Shown: positions 34,170-43,076, counted from the first letter of the stretch. The stretch: 64,000 bases of DNA from Oscillospiraceae bacterium (GCA_021203065.1 JAJQBX010000018.1:1-64000); one strand, 5' to 3'. Numbers and translations are program-made. The notes: generated by a model not told the origin, from the sequence alone.

Positions 34170-35702
34170 TCAGATATGATAGAATCCGCAGGATTTTGCG
34201 GGTAGAGCAGCCTGCTTGCCGTCAAACTTGGCAGGGTTGCCCTGAGTGTAAACAGCTTCGCCGGGGATATATCTGCAATCGATTGTCTTCGGCTTGTCGG
34301 ATGTATTTATCACAACAAGGAGCTTTTCTGATTCGCTATTGCGGATATATGCGACAGCAGGATCGTTCTTCTCTACGTAAATGAGCTCGAAATCGCTTTC
34401 GGAGCTGAGGGCAGGATGGCTCTTTCTGACTGCCAAAATGCGCCGGAGCTCTCTTAAAATCGAATTTTCGTCAGCTTCCTGCTTCGAAACGGTCGGGCGG
34501 TTTTCGTCCGGATCTATTGAGATATAGAGCTTATCCGGCTCGGCAGTGCTGAAGCCTGAATTCTTCGTTTCGTCCCACTGCATGGGCGAACGTGCCGCAG
34601 TTCTGCCATAGCCGCCCTCGACGGAAACAAGACCGTCAAGGTTTCTCATGCCGATTTCGTCGCCATAGTAGATGAACGGTGCTCCGGGCATCGAGAGAAT
34701 AAATGCGAATGCGAGCTTTATTTCATCCTTGGTCAGGTCATGAGAGATTCTCTGCATATCGTGATTTCCCGACGGAATGCAGATAAGACCCTTGCCTTTG
34801 GCTTTATTGTAGCTCTCCATGTACTTTCCGAAGAATTCGGAGATGTCGCCATGTCCGGAGAAGAACGCCTTATCGCCACGGAAGAGCTCCCAGTATTTCA
34901 TCGGTCCGAAATGGAGGAGGAAATCCATATGGAATCCGCCCGCAAGCGATTTGTCGGGGTCGCCCCACTCGGAAACTATCGCCGCTTCGGGGAATTCTCT
35001 GTCAAGAAATTTACGGACATTCTGCCAGAGGCGGATCGTGCCTTTGCTTTCGGGGTCGTTCTTGACAAGCGAGCCTGCCATGTCAACACGGAAGCCGTCA
35101 CAGCCCATATTGAGCCAGAAGCGCATGATGTTTTTCATCTCTTCAAGCGTGGCTTTCGGTCCTTCAGCGTCGGTTGGCTGCTGCCATGGGCGGGTTATCT
35201 CCTCATAGCCGTAGTTCAGTGCAGGCTGGTGGGAGAAGAAGTTTACGGCACAGCAACCGTCCCTTGGTGCGATTCCGGCGAGGCATGCGAGATCCTTAGG
35301 CTGCTCCCAGATAGAATCTGTCCAGATATATCTGTCCGAATACTCGTTATGCTCCGGTTCGCAGGAGCGTTTGAACCACTCGTGATCCCAAGAGGTGTGA
35401 CCGGGTACTAAGTCAAGGAGGACATGCATATCGAGCTTATGTGCCTCTTCGAAAAGGTGCTTTAAATCGTCGTTTGTGCCGTATCTGGGCGCAACCTGAT
35501 AATAATCTGACACGTCATATCCTGCATCGCCGAACGGAGACTTGAAGCAGGGATTTATCCAGATAGCATTACAGCCGAGGTCTTTTATGTATGATAGTTT
35601 TGATATGATACCGTTGAAATCGCCGATCCCATCGCCATTCGTATCCTTGAACGACTGCGGGTATATTTCATAGAAAACGGCGTTACTGAGCCACTTTGGC
35701 AT
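34170..35702 (-). CDS. GH13 alpha-glucosidase (oligo-1,6-glucosidase-like)
   Basis: A 510-residue cytoplasmic enzyme of glycoside hydrolase family 13: FYEIYPQSFKDTNGDGIGD at the N-terminus, nucleophile Asp in GFRVDMAG (about 204), acid/base Glu in VSEWGD (about 243) and Asp in SGNHDMQR (about 313). The domain order fits oligo-1,6-glucosidase, alpha-glucosidase or trehalose-6-phosphate hydrolase; the substrate cannot be settled by eye. No signal peptide. 16 bp downstream of the RibU-like gene. Confidence 0.92.
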   Translation of the reverse strand: MPKWLSNAVFYEIYPQSFKDTNGDGIGDFNGIISKLSYIKDLGCNAIWINPCFKSPFGDAGYDVSDYYQVAPRYGTNDDLKHLFEEAHKLDMHVLLDLVPGHTSWDHEWFKRSCEPEHNEYSDRYIWTDSIWEQPKDLACLAGIAPRDGCCAVNFFSHQPALNYGYEEITRPWQQPTDAEGPKATLEEMKNIMRFWLNMGCDGFRVDMAGSLVKNDPESKGTIRLWQNVRKFLDREFPEAAIVSEWGDPDKSLAGGFHMDFLLHFGPMKYWELFRGDKAFFSGHGDISEFFGKYMESYNKAKGKGLICIPSGNHDMQRISHDLTKDEIKLAFAFILSMPGAPFIYYGDEIGMRNLDGLVSVEGGYGRTAARSPMQWDETKNSGFSTAEPDKLYISIDPDENRPTVSKQEADENSILRELRRILAVRKSHPALSSESDFELIYVEKNDPAVAYIRNSESEKLLVVINTSDKPKTIDCRYIPGEAVYTQGNPAKFDGKQAALPAKSCGFYHI

Positions 35703-35718
35703 TTTTATCTCCTTTAAA

Positions 35719-36432
35719 TCAGCCTGAAATCCTCATCCAGACAGCCACCCCTATTGCGACTAACAATAGTATTGCCATGACTATATTCAACGTAACGGCA
35801 GTGCTCGTTTTCGGAGCTGTGCCGACAGACTGAGGCATAACCTTCGCATGTCTGAGTGCAGTCATAACGGGCTTATACAAGATGAACGTGAGGCAGGCGT
35901 TTATTGTGCCTTTTATAAAATTGAACGGGAAAAATACTGGTAGCAAATAGGATGCTATAACCTCTCTGGACATTCCCGTTGTATACAAGGGGGTGATGAA
36001 ATAGTTCCAGATAAGCATCCACCCTGTTTCATTAAAAACGCCAAGTACCAGTCCCAGCACTGCTCCAAACAAATTGTGGCAGTACTTATAAACTATTGTC
36101 GACGGTAATACAAATGCCAGAGTGGAAATAATATTCATGATGGCACCAATAAATCCCGAAGTGCTGATGGTTACCATCTCAACCAAAGAGACAACAACGG
36201 TTGTTGCTATCGCATACCATGGTCCCAGTATAAATCCCTCAAGTGCTATTATTACATCCTTGGCATCATATTTAAGAAATGTAAACGTCGGAATAAGAGG
36301 AATTCTTATTAAAAGCGAAACGATAAATGCAATGGCAGCAAAAAGTGCCGCTAAAACAAGCTTTTTTGTATCTATGCGGTTAGCCGCGCGGTTAGCCGCA
36401 CGGTTAGCCGCATTTTGAGTTGAAGTAGACAT
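35719..36432 (-). CDS. ECF transporter substrate-binding subunit, RibU-like
   Basis: A 237-residue membrane protein with about six helices. TFTFLKYDAKDVIIALEGF and the preceding IPLIPTF are typical of the riboflavin-binding RibU branch of ECF S components. The S component needs the EcfA-EcfA'-EcfT module, not present in this window. Before the first helix is a threefold Ala-Asn-Arg repeat encoded by 12-bp tandem units (about 36380-36415). No FMN riboswitch precedes it. The start at 36432 is chosen since the earlier part is non-conserved; ribosome site weak. Confidence 0.85.
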   Translation of the reverse strand: MSTSTQNAANRAANRAANRIDTKKLVLAALFAAIAFIVSLLIRIPLIPTFTFLKYDAKDVIIALEGFILGPWYAIATTVVVSLVEMVTISTSGFIGAIMNIISTLAFVLPSTIVYKYCHNLFGAVLGLVLGVFNETGWMLIWNYFITPLYTTGMSREVIASYLLPVFFPFNFIKGTINACLTFILYKPVMTALRHAKVMPQSVGTAPKTSTAVTLNIVMAILLLVAIGVAVWMRISG

Positions 36433-36460
36433 AAATTTTACCCATATTCTTTCATTCAAA

Positions 36461-36490
36461 GCTCTCCCGTAAGAATTCCTACGGGAGAGC
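36461..36490 (-). terminator. Hairpin between the His-rich gene and ribU-like gene
   Basis: GCTCTCCCGTA pairs with TACGGGAGAGC around an 8-base loop; only CTTTGAATG follows, so it may attenuate rather than end transcription. Confidence 0.6.
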
Positions 36491-36522
36491 ATTCTTTGGT
36501 TTAAATTGCCGTTAAACGAAGA

Positions 36523-37056
36523 TTACTCTTCGGTTTTCTCCTCGTTGTCTGCCTCAGCCTCGTCCTCGCTGACGTCCTCTTCATCGGAAATGACTCCTTC
36601 TTCGTCGTCATCCCAGACAGGAAGCGGGTCGTCGTCATCAAAGAACGGGAAGTCATCCTCAAAAGGGAGATCATCGTCCTCCCCGGGATGATGATGGCAG
36701 CAGTGGTCGTGAGGACCATGATGGTCATGAGGTCCATGATGATCATGAGGACCGCACGGACCATGAGGATCACACGGACCATGAGGTCCATGATGAGGAC
36801 CATGAGGTCCACCATGAGGCGGTTCGTCACAGGGTTCATCAAAAACTGCCTCTTCAACATGGTGAAGATCCTCATCGATAGCATTGCAGAAGTCGACAAT
36901 GTCGTCGACATCACTGTCAATTCCGTCGACAGCCTCGCAAATCTCGTCCAGAACGTCCTTCATAGCAAGGAGCACCTTGCCGGTGTCGGTTGAATCATCA
37001 ATTCCCAAGCCGTCCATAAGACCATTGAGATATTGTACCTTTTCTGATAAGTTCAT
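36523..37056 (-). CDS. CD1247-type N-terminal domain protein with His-rich insert
   Basis: A 177-residue soluble protein. The first 70 residues (MNLSEKVQYLNGLMDGLGID... CNAIDEDLHHVE) match the clostridial CD1247 N-terminal domain as I know it: a helical, acidic module of unknown function. Next (about 78-128) comes a Gly-Pro-His repeat with 17 His and several Cys (such as GPHDHHGPHDHHGPHDH), a strong candidate metal-binding stretch. The last 50 residues are almost all Asp and Glu. Other members carry a zinc ribbon rather than a His repeat at this place (recollection, not checked). Good ribosome site (GAGGAGG). It follows efp. Confidence 0.75.
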   Translation of the reverse strand: MNLSEKVQYLNGLMDGLGIDDSTDTGKVLLAMKDVLDEICEAVDGIDSDVDDIVDFCNAIDEDLHHVEEAVFDEPCDEPPHGGPHGPHHGPHGPCDPHGPCGPHDHHGPHDHHGPHDHCCHHHPGEDDDLPFEDDFPFFDDDDPLPVWDDDEEGVISDEEDVSEDEAEADNEEKTEE

Positions 37057-37105
37057 AACAAATCCTCCTCTGGTATAAATTTTGATATTGCGTTTTTCTG
37101 CTGAC

Positions 37106-37146
37106 TAATCAATGTACATTGTACACTGTACATTGTACATTGATTA
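37106..37146. repeat. 41-bp near-perfect palindrome at the efp stop
   Basis: Two 20-base arms differing at one position around a single central base, built from repeated TGTACA/AATGTACA units. It overlaps the efp stop codon (37144-37146). T-run absent, so not a usual terminator. Confidence 0.75.
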
Positions 37147-37701
37147 AGCTCTGCCCATGTATTCACCGGTTCTGGTGTCGATTCTTATCGTTTCGCCTTC
37201 GTTGATGAAGAGCGGAACCTTGATCTCTGCACCTGTTTCGAGAGTTGCCGGCTTCTGGGCGTTGGTTGCGGTGTTGCCAGCAAAGCCGGGATCAGTCTGG
37301 GTGACAACGAGGTCTACGAAGAACGGGGGCTCTACGCCGAATACCTTGCCCTTGTAGGAAAGGATGGTGCAGACCATGTTCTCCTTGACGAACTTGAAGT
37401 TGTCGCCTACGTCGTTGGGGCTTACGGGAATCTGCTCATAGGTTTCGGTGTCCATGAAGTAGTAGAGCTCTCCATCAGAATAGCTGTACTCCATGTCTCT
37501 TCTTTCGATATACGCTGTCGGGAACTTTGCTGTTGGGTTGTAGGACTTCTCAACTACTGCTCCGGTAAGTACATTCTTTGTCTTTGTTCTGACGAACGCC
37601 GCTCCCTTGCCGGGCTTGACGTGCTGGAACTCTATTACCTGCATGACGTTGCCGTCTTCTTCAAAAGTTACTCCGTTGCGGAATTCTCCTGCGGAAATCA
37701 T
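37144..37701 (-). CDS. efp: Elongation factor P
   Basis: A 185-residue three-domain translation factor that helps ribosomes through polyproline stretches. The domain I loop tip is [10 protein letters not shown] (about 30-39), with Lys at the position that carries modification in other bacteria; the C-terminal signature is [26 protein letters not shown] before the ATG. It follows pepP, as in Bacillus, with its own promoter. Confidence 0.97.
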   Translation of the reverse strand: MISAGEFRNGVTFEEDGNVMQVIEFQHVKPGKGAAFVRTKTKNVLTGAVVEKSYNPTAKFPTAYIERRDMEYSYSDGELYYFMDTETYEQIPVSPNDVGDNFKFVKENMVCTILSYKGKVFGVEPPFFVDLVVTQTDPGFAGNTATNAQKPATLETGAEIKVPLFINEGETIRIDTRTGEYMGRA

Positions 37702-37752
37702 TGTTGGTTTTCCTCCATTTCTTATTTTAGGTCTTGCCTACTGTGTAATCTT

Positions 37753-37781
37753 ATTTTAACCGATAATTGCCGATAATGCAA
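37753..37781 (-). promoter_or_regulatory. efp promoter
   Basis: TTGCAT (37776-37781), 17 bp, TAAAAT (37753-37758). Confidence 0.55.
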
Positions 37782-37824
37782 GTACTAATTCGAAATATAT
37801 GCAATTTGCACCGAATTTTTTCTC

Positions 37825-38892
37825 TTACAGCACTATAAGTGACTTCTTTGCCTCGGTCATGTCTATGCAGCCATCATTCTTGACTATGACAAAGTCCTCG
37901 ATTCTGACGCCAAACTCTCCCGGAAGATAGATTCCCGGCTCATCAGTAACTATCATGTTCTCCTTGAAGACGTGCTTGCTCGTCGAGGCGCATGCGGGAG
38001 CTTCGTGGATTTCGAGTCCTACTCCATGACCTAAGCTATGTCCGAATTTATCACCATAGCCAGCCTCGGTGATGATGTCACGGGCGACCTTGTCGACATC
38101 GGCGGCATTTACGCCCGCCTTGATATGCTTCATTGCCTCAGTCTGGGCTTTCAGGACTATGTCATAGACCTCCGCCATCTTGTCGGTGGGTGTGCCTACG
38201 CAGACGGTACGGGTCATGTCGCTGTGGTAGCCGTCATAGGTTGCGCCGTAGTCCATGAGAACGAAGCTGTGCTCGGTGACCTTGGTGTCGCCGCCTACGC
38301 CGTGAGGACGGGAGGTGTTTGCGCCGGTCAGGGCAATAGTCTCAAACGAGAGGTCCTCTGCACCGTTATTTAACATGAAGTAGTCGAGGCAGAGACCGAC
38401 TTCTCTTTCGGTGACGCCGACCTTGATGAAGTTCAGAACGTTGTCGAATGCTTTTTCAGCAATTCTCTGCGCCTTGATCATTTTGTCGATTTCGTCCTGA
38501 GTCTTGACGATTCTGAGCTCTCCGATTGCCTTGCTAAGGTCATTGGATGAGACAACCTCGGCAGCTGTAATCTTTTCCTTGAACGAATTCAGCTGGGAAA
38601 CGGTGACATATTCGCTTTCGATGGCGACGGTCTTTGCTGAGTGCTTCTTGAGAAGCTCATTGACCTGCTCGAAGAGCTTGCCCTGAAGTATTACTTCTGC
38701 ATCCTTGACTGTAAGAGAAGCTACCTCGAAATATCTTGAGTCGATGATGAGGTATGCCTTGTCCTTGAATGCAAGGATTGTTCCGGCTGATGACTTCATG
38801 CCGGTGAAGTATCTGCGGTTGACATCTGCGGTTATAAGTGCGCAGTCAATGCCAGAGGGCATCACTTCAAACAGCTTTTCAAATTTGCTCAT
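37825..38892 (-). CDS. pepP: Xaa-Pro aminopeptidase (M24)
   Basis: A 355-residue metallopeptidase that removes N-terminal residues before proline. N-terminal creatinase-like domain (1-125), then the pita-bread domain with metal ligands Asp in MDYGATYDGYHSD (two Asp), His in GHSLGHGVGLEIHE, Glu in TDEPGIYLPGEFG and Glu in GVRIED. GGAGG upstream. Upstream of efp in the usual order; both relate to proline-rich proteins. Confidence 0.94.
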   Translation of the reverse strand: MSKFEKLFEVMPSGIDCALITADVNRRYFTGMKSSAGTILAFKDKAYLIIDSRYFEVASLTVKDAEVILQGKLFEQVNELLKKHSAKTVAIESEYVTVSQLNSFKEKITAAEVVSSNDLSKAIGELRIVKTQDEIDKMIKAQRIAEKAFDNVLNFIKVGVTEREVGLCLDYFMLNNGAEDLSFETIALTGANTSRPHGVGGDTKVTEHSFVLMDYGATYDGYHSDMTRTVCVGTPTDKMAEVYDIVLKAQTEAMKHIKAGVNAADVDKVARDIITEAGYGDKFGHSLGHGVGLEIHEAPACASTSKHVFKENMIVTDEPGIYLPGEFGVRIEDFVIVKNDGCIDMTEAKKSLIVL

Positions 38893-38905
38893 ATAAAATT
38901 CCTCC

Positions 38906-39757
38906 CTATAGGTAGTTATTATAGACTTGTTTCATGGTAAGTGCGTCGACATCCTGCGTTCCTGCGCTCTCGCAGATGAACGTTGGCGTCAGATTTTTCT
39001 TTGCGATGAGCTCCATAAGCGGCTCGCATTCGGGACCGTAAACTGTGTCCTCGAACGTCAGGTGTCTTTTTTCCCCTCCCGGAGTGGTGTACTCGATTTT
39101 CGAGAAATGGGAGTGGAAGACCTTAAGGCGGTCGCTTCCGAGCTCGTTTCCGATTTTATCCAATATCTCTTCGAACGCTTCACGTGAATTGACTGCTCCG
39201 AAGGTTCTTGCATTAAGGTGTCCGAAATCGACTGTCGGCAGGAATGTGTCATCAAGCTTGCAAAGAGTCAAGACCTCGTCAAGAGTTCCAAGCTGGTTTA
39301 CCTTGCCCATCGTTTCGGGGCAGAAGTGAATGTCCTCGAAGCCCTCGGCGATTGCCGCCTGTCTTGCACGGGTAAGGGTTTCGCAGGCGAGCTCAAGGGC
39401 GTATTCCCTTGTGATTTTGGCGCATGATCCGGAGTGAATGACTATCCTGTCAGCACCTATTAGTTTCGCTGCACGGCAGGACTGCAATATGTAGTCTATG
39501 CTCTTGTCACGCTTTTCAGGCTCTATGCTTGAAAGCGAGATGAAGTAGGGCGAATGAAGCGAAAGCCTGATTCCCCACTTTTCAGCTTCTGCTCTGAGTG
39601 CCATGCCGGATGACTCGCTTACTCTGACTCCCTGTCCGCATTGGTATTCGAATGCGTCAAGACCCATTTCGCTCAGGTATTTCGGCATGTCGGATGACTT
39701 TTTATATTTTTTGGAAAAAGCTTCGGAGCTGCCGGCTGGTCCAAAAAGTGCTGTCAT
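38906..39757 (-). CDS. Endonuclease IV-like TIM-barrel protein
   Basis: A 283-residue protein of the AP endonuclease 2/xylose-isomerase-like barrel fold: LSLHSPYFISLSS, ADRIVIHSGSCAK, HFCPETMGK, TVDFGHLNAR and VFHSHFSKIE hold the His/Glu/Asp metal ligands at the places of endonuclease IV. The sequence is shorter and more divergent than Nfo, so DNA repair activity is likely but not sure; a sugar-type isomerase is the alternative. The start at 39757 overlaps the yqeG stop as ATGA. Confidence 0.8.
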   Translation of the reverse strand: MTALFGPAGSSEAFSKKYKKSSDMPKYLSEMGLDAFEYQCGQGVRVSESSGMALRAEAEKWGIRLSLHSPYFISLSSIEPEKRDKSIDYILQSCRAAKLIGADRIVIHSGSCAKITREYALELACETLTRARQAAIAEGFEDIHFCPETMGKVNQLGTLDEVLTLCKLDDTFLPTVDFGHLNARTFGAVNSREAFEEILDKIGNELGSDRLKVFHSHFSKIEYTTPGGEKRHLTFEDTVYGPECEPLMELIAKKNLTPTFICESAGTQDVDALTMKQVYNNYL

Positions 39758-40248
39758 TTGAGTGCCCTCTCTTTCTTGGGTAATAAAGGCTTTTCGAGGG
39801 TTCTTTTGACCCTGAACCAGAAGCCGGTTTCGTAGACTATCGGAAATGTGAAGATACAACGGATTCCGTGGAGGTTTGAGCCAAGGACATCGGTGTATAT
39901 CTGGTCGCCTACCGTGGCGACTTCGGTCTTACTCAGCCCAAGTCGGTCGACGGCTTCTTTATAGCCTTTGCCAAGCGGCTTTCCGGCATCACAGACGAAA
40001 TCAAGACCCAGTGAATCCGAAAATGGCTTTACCCGGTCATAGTGGTTGTTGGACATTATCAGCATCGGGACGCCCCCGGCTTTCATGCCCTCCAGCCACT
40101 GTCCTATTCTCTCATTCGGGATGGGGTTGTTGTGGGTGGTCAGGGTGTTGTCAAGGTCCAATATCAGTGCCCTGATATTCTCCTGCTTAAGAAAGTCTGT
40201 ATCGATGTCGGCTATGGTGTTGAATACGTATTTGGGTTTAAAAAGCAT
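39754..40248 (-). CDS. yqeG: YqeG family HAD phosphatase
   Basis: A 164-residue HAD-superfamily IIIA phosphatase: nucleophile motif LILDLDNTLTTH (about 29-40), motif II MSNN, Lys in KPLGKGY and motif IV VGDQIYTDVLG. In Bacillus yqeG begins the yqeG-yqeH-aroE-nadD cluster, here split off. It begins directly after the rpsU terminator with no promoter of its own, so it depends on read-through. Confidence 0.92.
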   Translation of the reverse strand: MLFKPKYVFNTIADIDTDFLKQENIRALILDLDNTLTTHNNPIPNERIGQWLEGMKAGGVPMLIMSNNHYDRVKPFSDSLGLDFVCDAGKPLGKGYKEAVDRLGLSKTEVATVGDQIYTDVLGSNLHGIRCIFTFPIVYETGFWFRVKRTLEKPLLPKKERALK

Positions 40249-40266
40249 TAATTTTCCTCAACGAAA

Positions 40267-40311
40267 AACAAAAGCGGGCAGACCGATATGCTATCGGCAA
40301 CTGCTCGCCTT
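40267..40311 (-). terminator. Terminator after rpsU
   Basis: GGCGAGCAG...CTGCCCGC long stem with an inner GCCGATA/TATCGG(T) helix, followed by TTTTGTTTTTCG. The yqeG ribosome site starts within about 15 bases of the T-run. Confidence 0.85.
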
Positions 40312-40326
40312 TGATTTTCTTACTGA

Positions 40327-40500
40327 TCAGTACTTACGCTTACGAGCAGCTTCCGACTTCTTTTTACGCTTTACAGAAGGCTTTTCGTAGTGTTCTCTTT
40401 TACGTACCTCGGCGATAACACCGTCACGAGCGCATGATCTCTTAAAACGCTTAAGTGCGGTGTCCAAAGATTCGTTTTTACCGACGTGTATTTCTGCCAT
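40327..40500 (-). CDS. rpsU: 30S ribosomal protein S21
   Basis: A 57-residue basic protein: [20 protein letters not shown], then [20 protein letters not shown] at the end. This is the full length and pattern of bacterial S21, which helps 30S select mRNA starts. GGGAGGG lies seven bases before the ATG. Own promoter and terminator; three-hairpin leader upstream. Confidence 0.96.
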   Translation of the reverse strand: MAEIHVGKNESLDTALKRFKRSCARDGVIAEVRKREHYEKPSVKRKKKSEAARKRKY

Positions 40501-40615
40501 TTGATGTTCCCTCCCTTTGCCACTGGGGCAGACAGTAAGCCTACCACTGGCTGAGGATATGCGTTACAGCATTACTCCCATAACGCTTTACATTGCGTTT
40601 TTGCACAATGCTACT
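40501..40615 (-). promoter_or_regulatory. Candidate structured leader of rpsU
   Basis: The leader of about 115 nt can fold into three hairpins: CATTGTG/CGCAATG (about 40587-40609), GCGTTA/TAACGC (about 40561-40587) and a long GCCA-GGTAGGC/GTCTGCC-TGGC helix (about 40519-40552) just before the ribosome site. No Rfam family is claimed. Confidence 0.4.
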
Positions 40616-40621
40616 TCCTAC

Positions 40622-40650
40622 ATTATAGAACAATTGCCCGGCTAAGTCAA
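40622..40650 (-). promoter_or_regulatory. rpsU promoter
   Basis: TTGACT (40645-40650), 17 bp, TATAAT (40622-40627), starting 23 bp after the leuS stop codon. Confidence 0.85.
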
Positions 40651-40673
40651 GAGAAATTTGCAACTTTCTGAAA

Positions 40674-43076
40674 TTATTTTGCAACGATGTTGACAAGCTT
40701 GCCCTTGACGTAGATTTCCTTGACAATATTTTTGCCCGCAAGCTCACTTGCTATCTTATCCATAGCTTTCACCTGCGACAAAACTTCGTCGGAAGTGGCA
40801 TCTGTGAGAACCATTGCTTTGTCCTTGATTTTGCCGTTGATCTGTACGGCTATCTCGACCTCTGAGTCCTTGCAGAGTGCTTCGTCATAGGTTGACCACT
40901 TTGCATCGTGGATATACTCGCCGTAGTTCGCAAGATACATCTCCTCTGTAATGTGAGGAGCGAACGGATAGAGCATGATGAGGAAATCCTTGAGCTCGGC
41001 ACGGTTTATCGAGCCTGCTGCTGCAAAGTCGTTTAAGATTGTCATCATTGCGGCGATTGCGGTGTTATACTTCATCGTGTCTATGTCGGAGGAGACCTTC
41101 TTGATGAGCTTATGCATCTTGGAGGTGAACTGCGGGCGGTAGCTGTCGCCGCCGATGAGGGTGTCCTGCAAAGCCCAGACACGCTCAAGGAATCTCTTGC
41201 AGCCTCTTACGCTCGACTCGCTCCAAGGAGCTGCCTTTTCGTAGTCGCCCATGAAGAGAGTATAGACTCTTAAGACGTCTGCGCCGTACTCGTTTATTAC
41301 GTCGAGTGGGTCGACAACGTTGCCCTTTGACTTACTCATCTTCTCGCCGTCGAGCCCTAAGACCAAGCCCTGAGCGGTTCTCTTGATATAGGGTTCGGAG
41401 GTGTTTACTGCTCCGATGTCATAGAGGAACTTGTGCCAGAATCTTGAGTAGATAAGGTGTCTTGTGACATGCTCCATTCCGCCGTTATACCAGTCTACCG
41501 GCATCCAGTAGTCAAGAGCTTCTTTCGAAGCAAGTGCCTCGCTGTTGTGCGGGTCGCAATAGCGGAGATAGTACCACGACGAGCCTGCCCACTGGGGCAT
41601 GGTGTCGGTTTCTCTCTTTGCGGGTCTGCCGCATTTCGGGCAGGTGCAGTTTACGAAGCTGTCAATCTTGGCAAGAGGGCTTTCGCCGTCTGAGCCGGGG
41701 ACGAAATTCTCGACCTCAGGAAGCTTCAAAGGCAGTTCATCATATGGAACAGCAACCATTCCGCAGTGGTCACAGTAGATTATCGGAATTGGTTCGCCCC
41801 AATAACGCTGGCGGTTGAATGCCCAGTCCTTCATCTTGTACTGAACGCCCTTTTCGCCTATACCTTTAGCTTCGAGGACTTCTATCATCTTTTCGATGGA
41901 ATCTTTTTTGTTTGTCAAGCCGTTGAGCTCGCCTGAGTTGACCATCTCGCCGTCGCCGGTGTAGGCTTCCTTTGAGATGTCGCCGCCCTTGATGACTTCG
42001 ATTATATCGATGCCAAACTTCTTCGCAAATTCATAGTCTCTCTGGTCGTGCGCAGGAACTGCCATGATTGCGCCTGTGCCGTAGCCCATCATTACATAGT
42101 CGGATATGTAGACGGGGATTTCGGTGTTGTTTACGGGATTGATTGCGCTGATGCCCTCGAGTCTGACGCCGGTCTTGTCCTTGACAAGCTGGGTTCTCTC
42201 AAACTCGGTCTTCTTTGCGCACTCGTCACGGTATGCCTTGACGGCATCGAAATTGGTGATCTTGTCCGCATACTCATCAATAATCGGATGCTCGGGTGCC
42301 ATTACCATGAATGTAACGCCATAGAGAGTGTCGGGACGGGTTGTATAGATTCTGAGCTTTTCGGGGATGTCCTTAAGCTCGAAGTTGACGAATGCACCGG
42401 TTGACTTTCCTATCCAGTTCTGCTGCTGGAGCTTGATGTTCGGGAGATAGTCGACCTCCTCGAGTCCCTCAAGAAGCTTGTCGCAGTAATCGGTTATTCT
42501 TAAGTACCAGACGTCCTTTGGCTTCTGGATTACGTCGCTGTGGCAGACGTCGCACTTGCCGCCCTGCGAATCTTCGTTAGACAAAACGACCTTGCAGCTC
42601 GGGCAATAGTTCACGAGGGTCTTGTCTCTGAAAGCAAGACCATGCTCGAACATTTTTAAGAATATCCACTGCGTCCACTTGTAATAGTCCTCATCAGTTG
42701 TATCAACAGTGCGTGACCAGTCGAACGAGAAGCCGACCTTCTTGAGCTGCTCGGAGAAGTGGTGGATGTTCTGATCTGTAGAGATTCTCGGGTGAACGCC
42801 AGTTTTGATGGCGTAGTTCTCAGCCGGCAGTCCGAATGCGTCGAAGCCTATCGGGAAGAGGACATTATAACCCTCAAGTCTCTTCTTGCGGCAGACTACT
42901 TCAAGACCGGAAAAAGCCTTGACGTGTCCGACATGGAGACCTGCTCCTGAGGGGTACGGGAACTCCACGAGAGCATAAAACTTCTCCTTCGAGTGGTCTA
43001 TTTTCACATCGAAAGTGTGGTTTTCTTCCCAGTAATCCTGCCATTTCTTCTCGACGGCTGCAAAATCATATTTCAT
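40674..43076 (-). CDS. leuS: Leucyl-tRNA synthetase
   Basis: An 800-residue class I synthetase. HVGH in place of HIGH (about 47-50), zinc-type pair CPSC...CDVC (about 158-180), the inserted editing domain with TTRPDTLYGVTFM (about 247) and GYGTGAIMAVPAHDQRD (about 332), and KMSKSKGN (about 580). Last gene of the trmH-to-leuS run. It has no T-box leader; 54 bp separate it from rsfS. Confidence 0.97.
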   Translation of the reverse strand: MKYDFAAVEKKWQDYWEENHTFDVKIDHSKEKFYALVEFPYPSGAGLHVGHVKAFSGLEVVCRKKRLEGYNVLFPIGFDAFGLPAENYAIKTGVHPRISTDQNIHHFSEQLKKVGFSFDWSRTVDTTDEDYYKWTQWIFLKMFEHGLAFRDKTLVNYCPSCKVVLSNEDSQGGKCDVCHSDVIQKPKDVWYLRITDYCDKLLEGLEEVDYLPNIKLQQQNWIGKSTGAFVNFELKDIPEKLRIYTTRPDTLYGVTFMVMAPEHPIIDEYADKITNFDAVKAYRDECAKKTEFERTQLVKDKTGVRLEGISAINPVNNTEIPVYISDYVMMGYGTGAIMAVPAHDQRDYEFAKKFGIDIIEVIKGGDISKEAYTGDGEMVNSGELNGLTNKKDSIEKMIEVLEAKGIGEKGVQYKMKDWAFNRQRYWGEPIPIIYCDHCGMVAVPYDELPLKLPEVENFVPGSDGESPLAKIDSFVNCTCPKCGRPAKRETDTMPQWAGSSWYYLRYCDPHNSEALASKEALDYWMPVDWYNGGMEHVTRHLIYSRFWHKFLYDIGAVNTSEPYIKRTAQGLVLGLDGEKMSKSKGNVVDPLDVINEYGADVLRVYTLFMGDYEKAAPWSESSVRGCKRFLERVWALQDTLIGGDSYRPQFTSKMHKLIKKVSSDIDTMKYNTAIAAMMTILNDFAAAGSINRAELKDFLIMLYPFAPHITEEMYLANYGEYIHDAKWSTYDEALCKDSEVEIAVQINGKIKDKAMVLTDATSDEVLSQVKAMDKIASELAGKNIVKEIYVKGKLVNIVAK

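Noticed and set aside
35703-36522. FMN riboswitch for the RibU-like gene
   Set aside because: The conserved AGGGTAACC-type sequences of the RFN element are not found upstream.
36700-36830. Repeats that look like a CRISPR array
   Set aside because: Units are short, unequal, in frame and encode Gly-Pro-His; there are no spacers of equal length and no cas genes.
36501-36920. 139-residue minus-strand frame over the His-rich gene
   Set aside because: A Met/Thr/Leu-rich shadow in another frame of the repeat DNA, without a ribosome site; the 177-residue frame has a strong one and a known N-terminal domain.
36688-37078. Met/Arg-rich plus-strand frames opposite the His-rich repeat
   Set aside because: Low-complexity antisense products of the GGACCATGA-type repeat, with no start signal.
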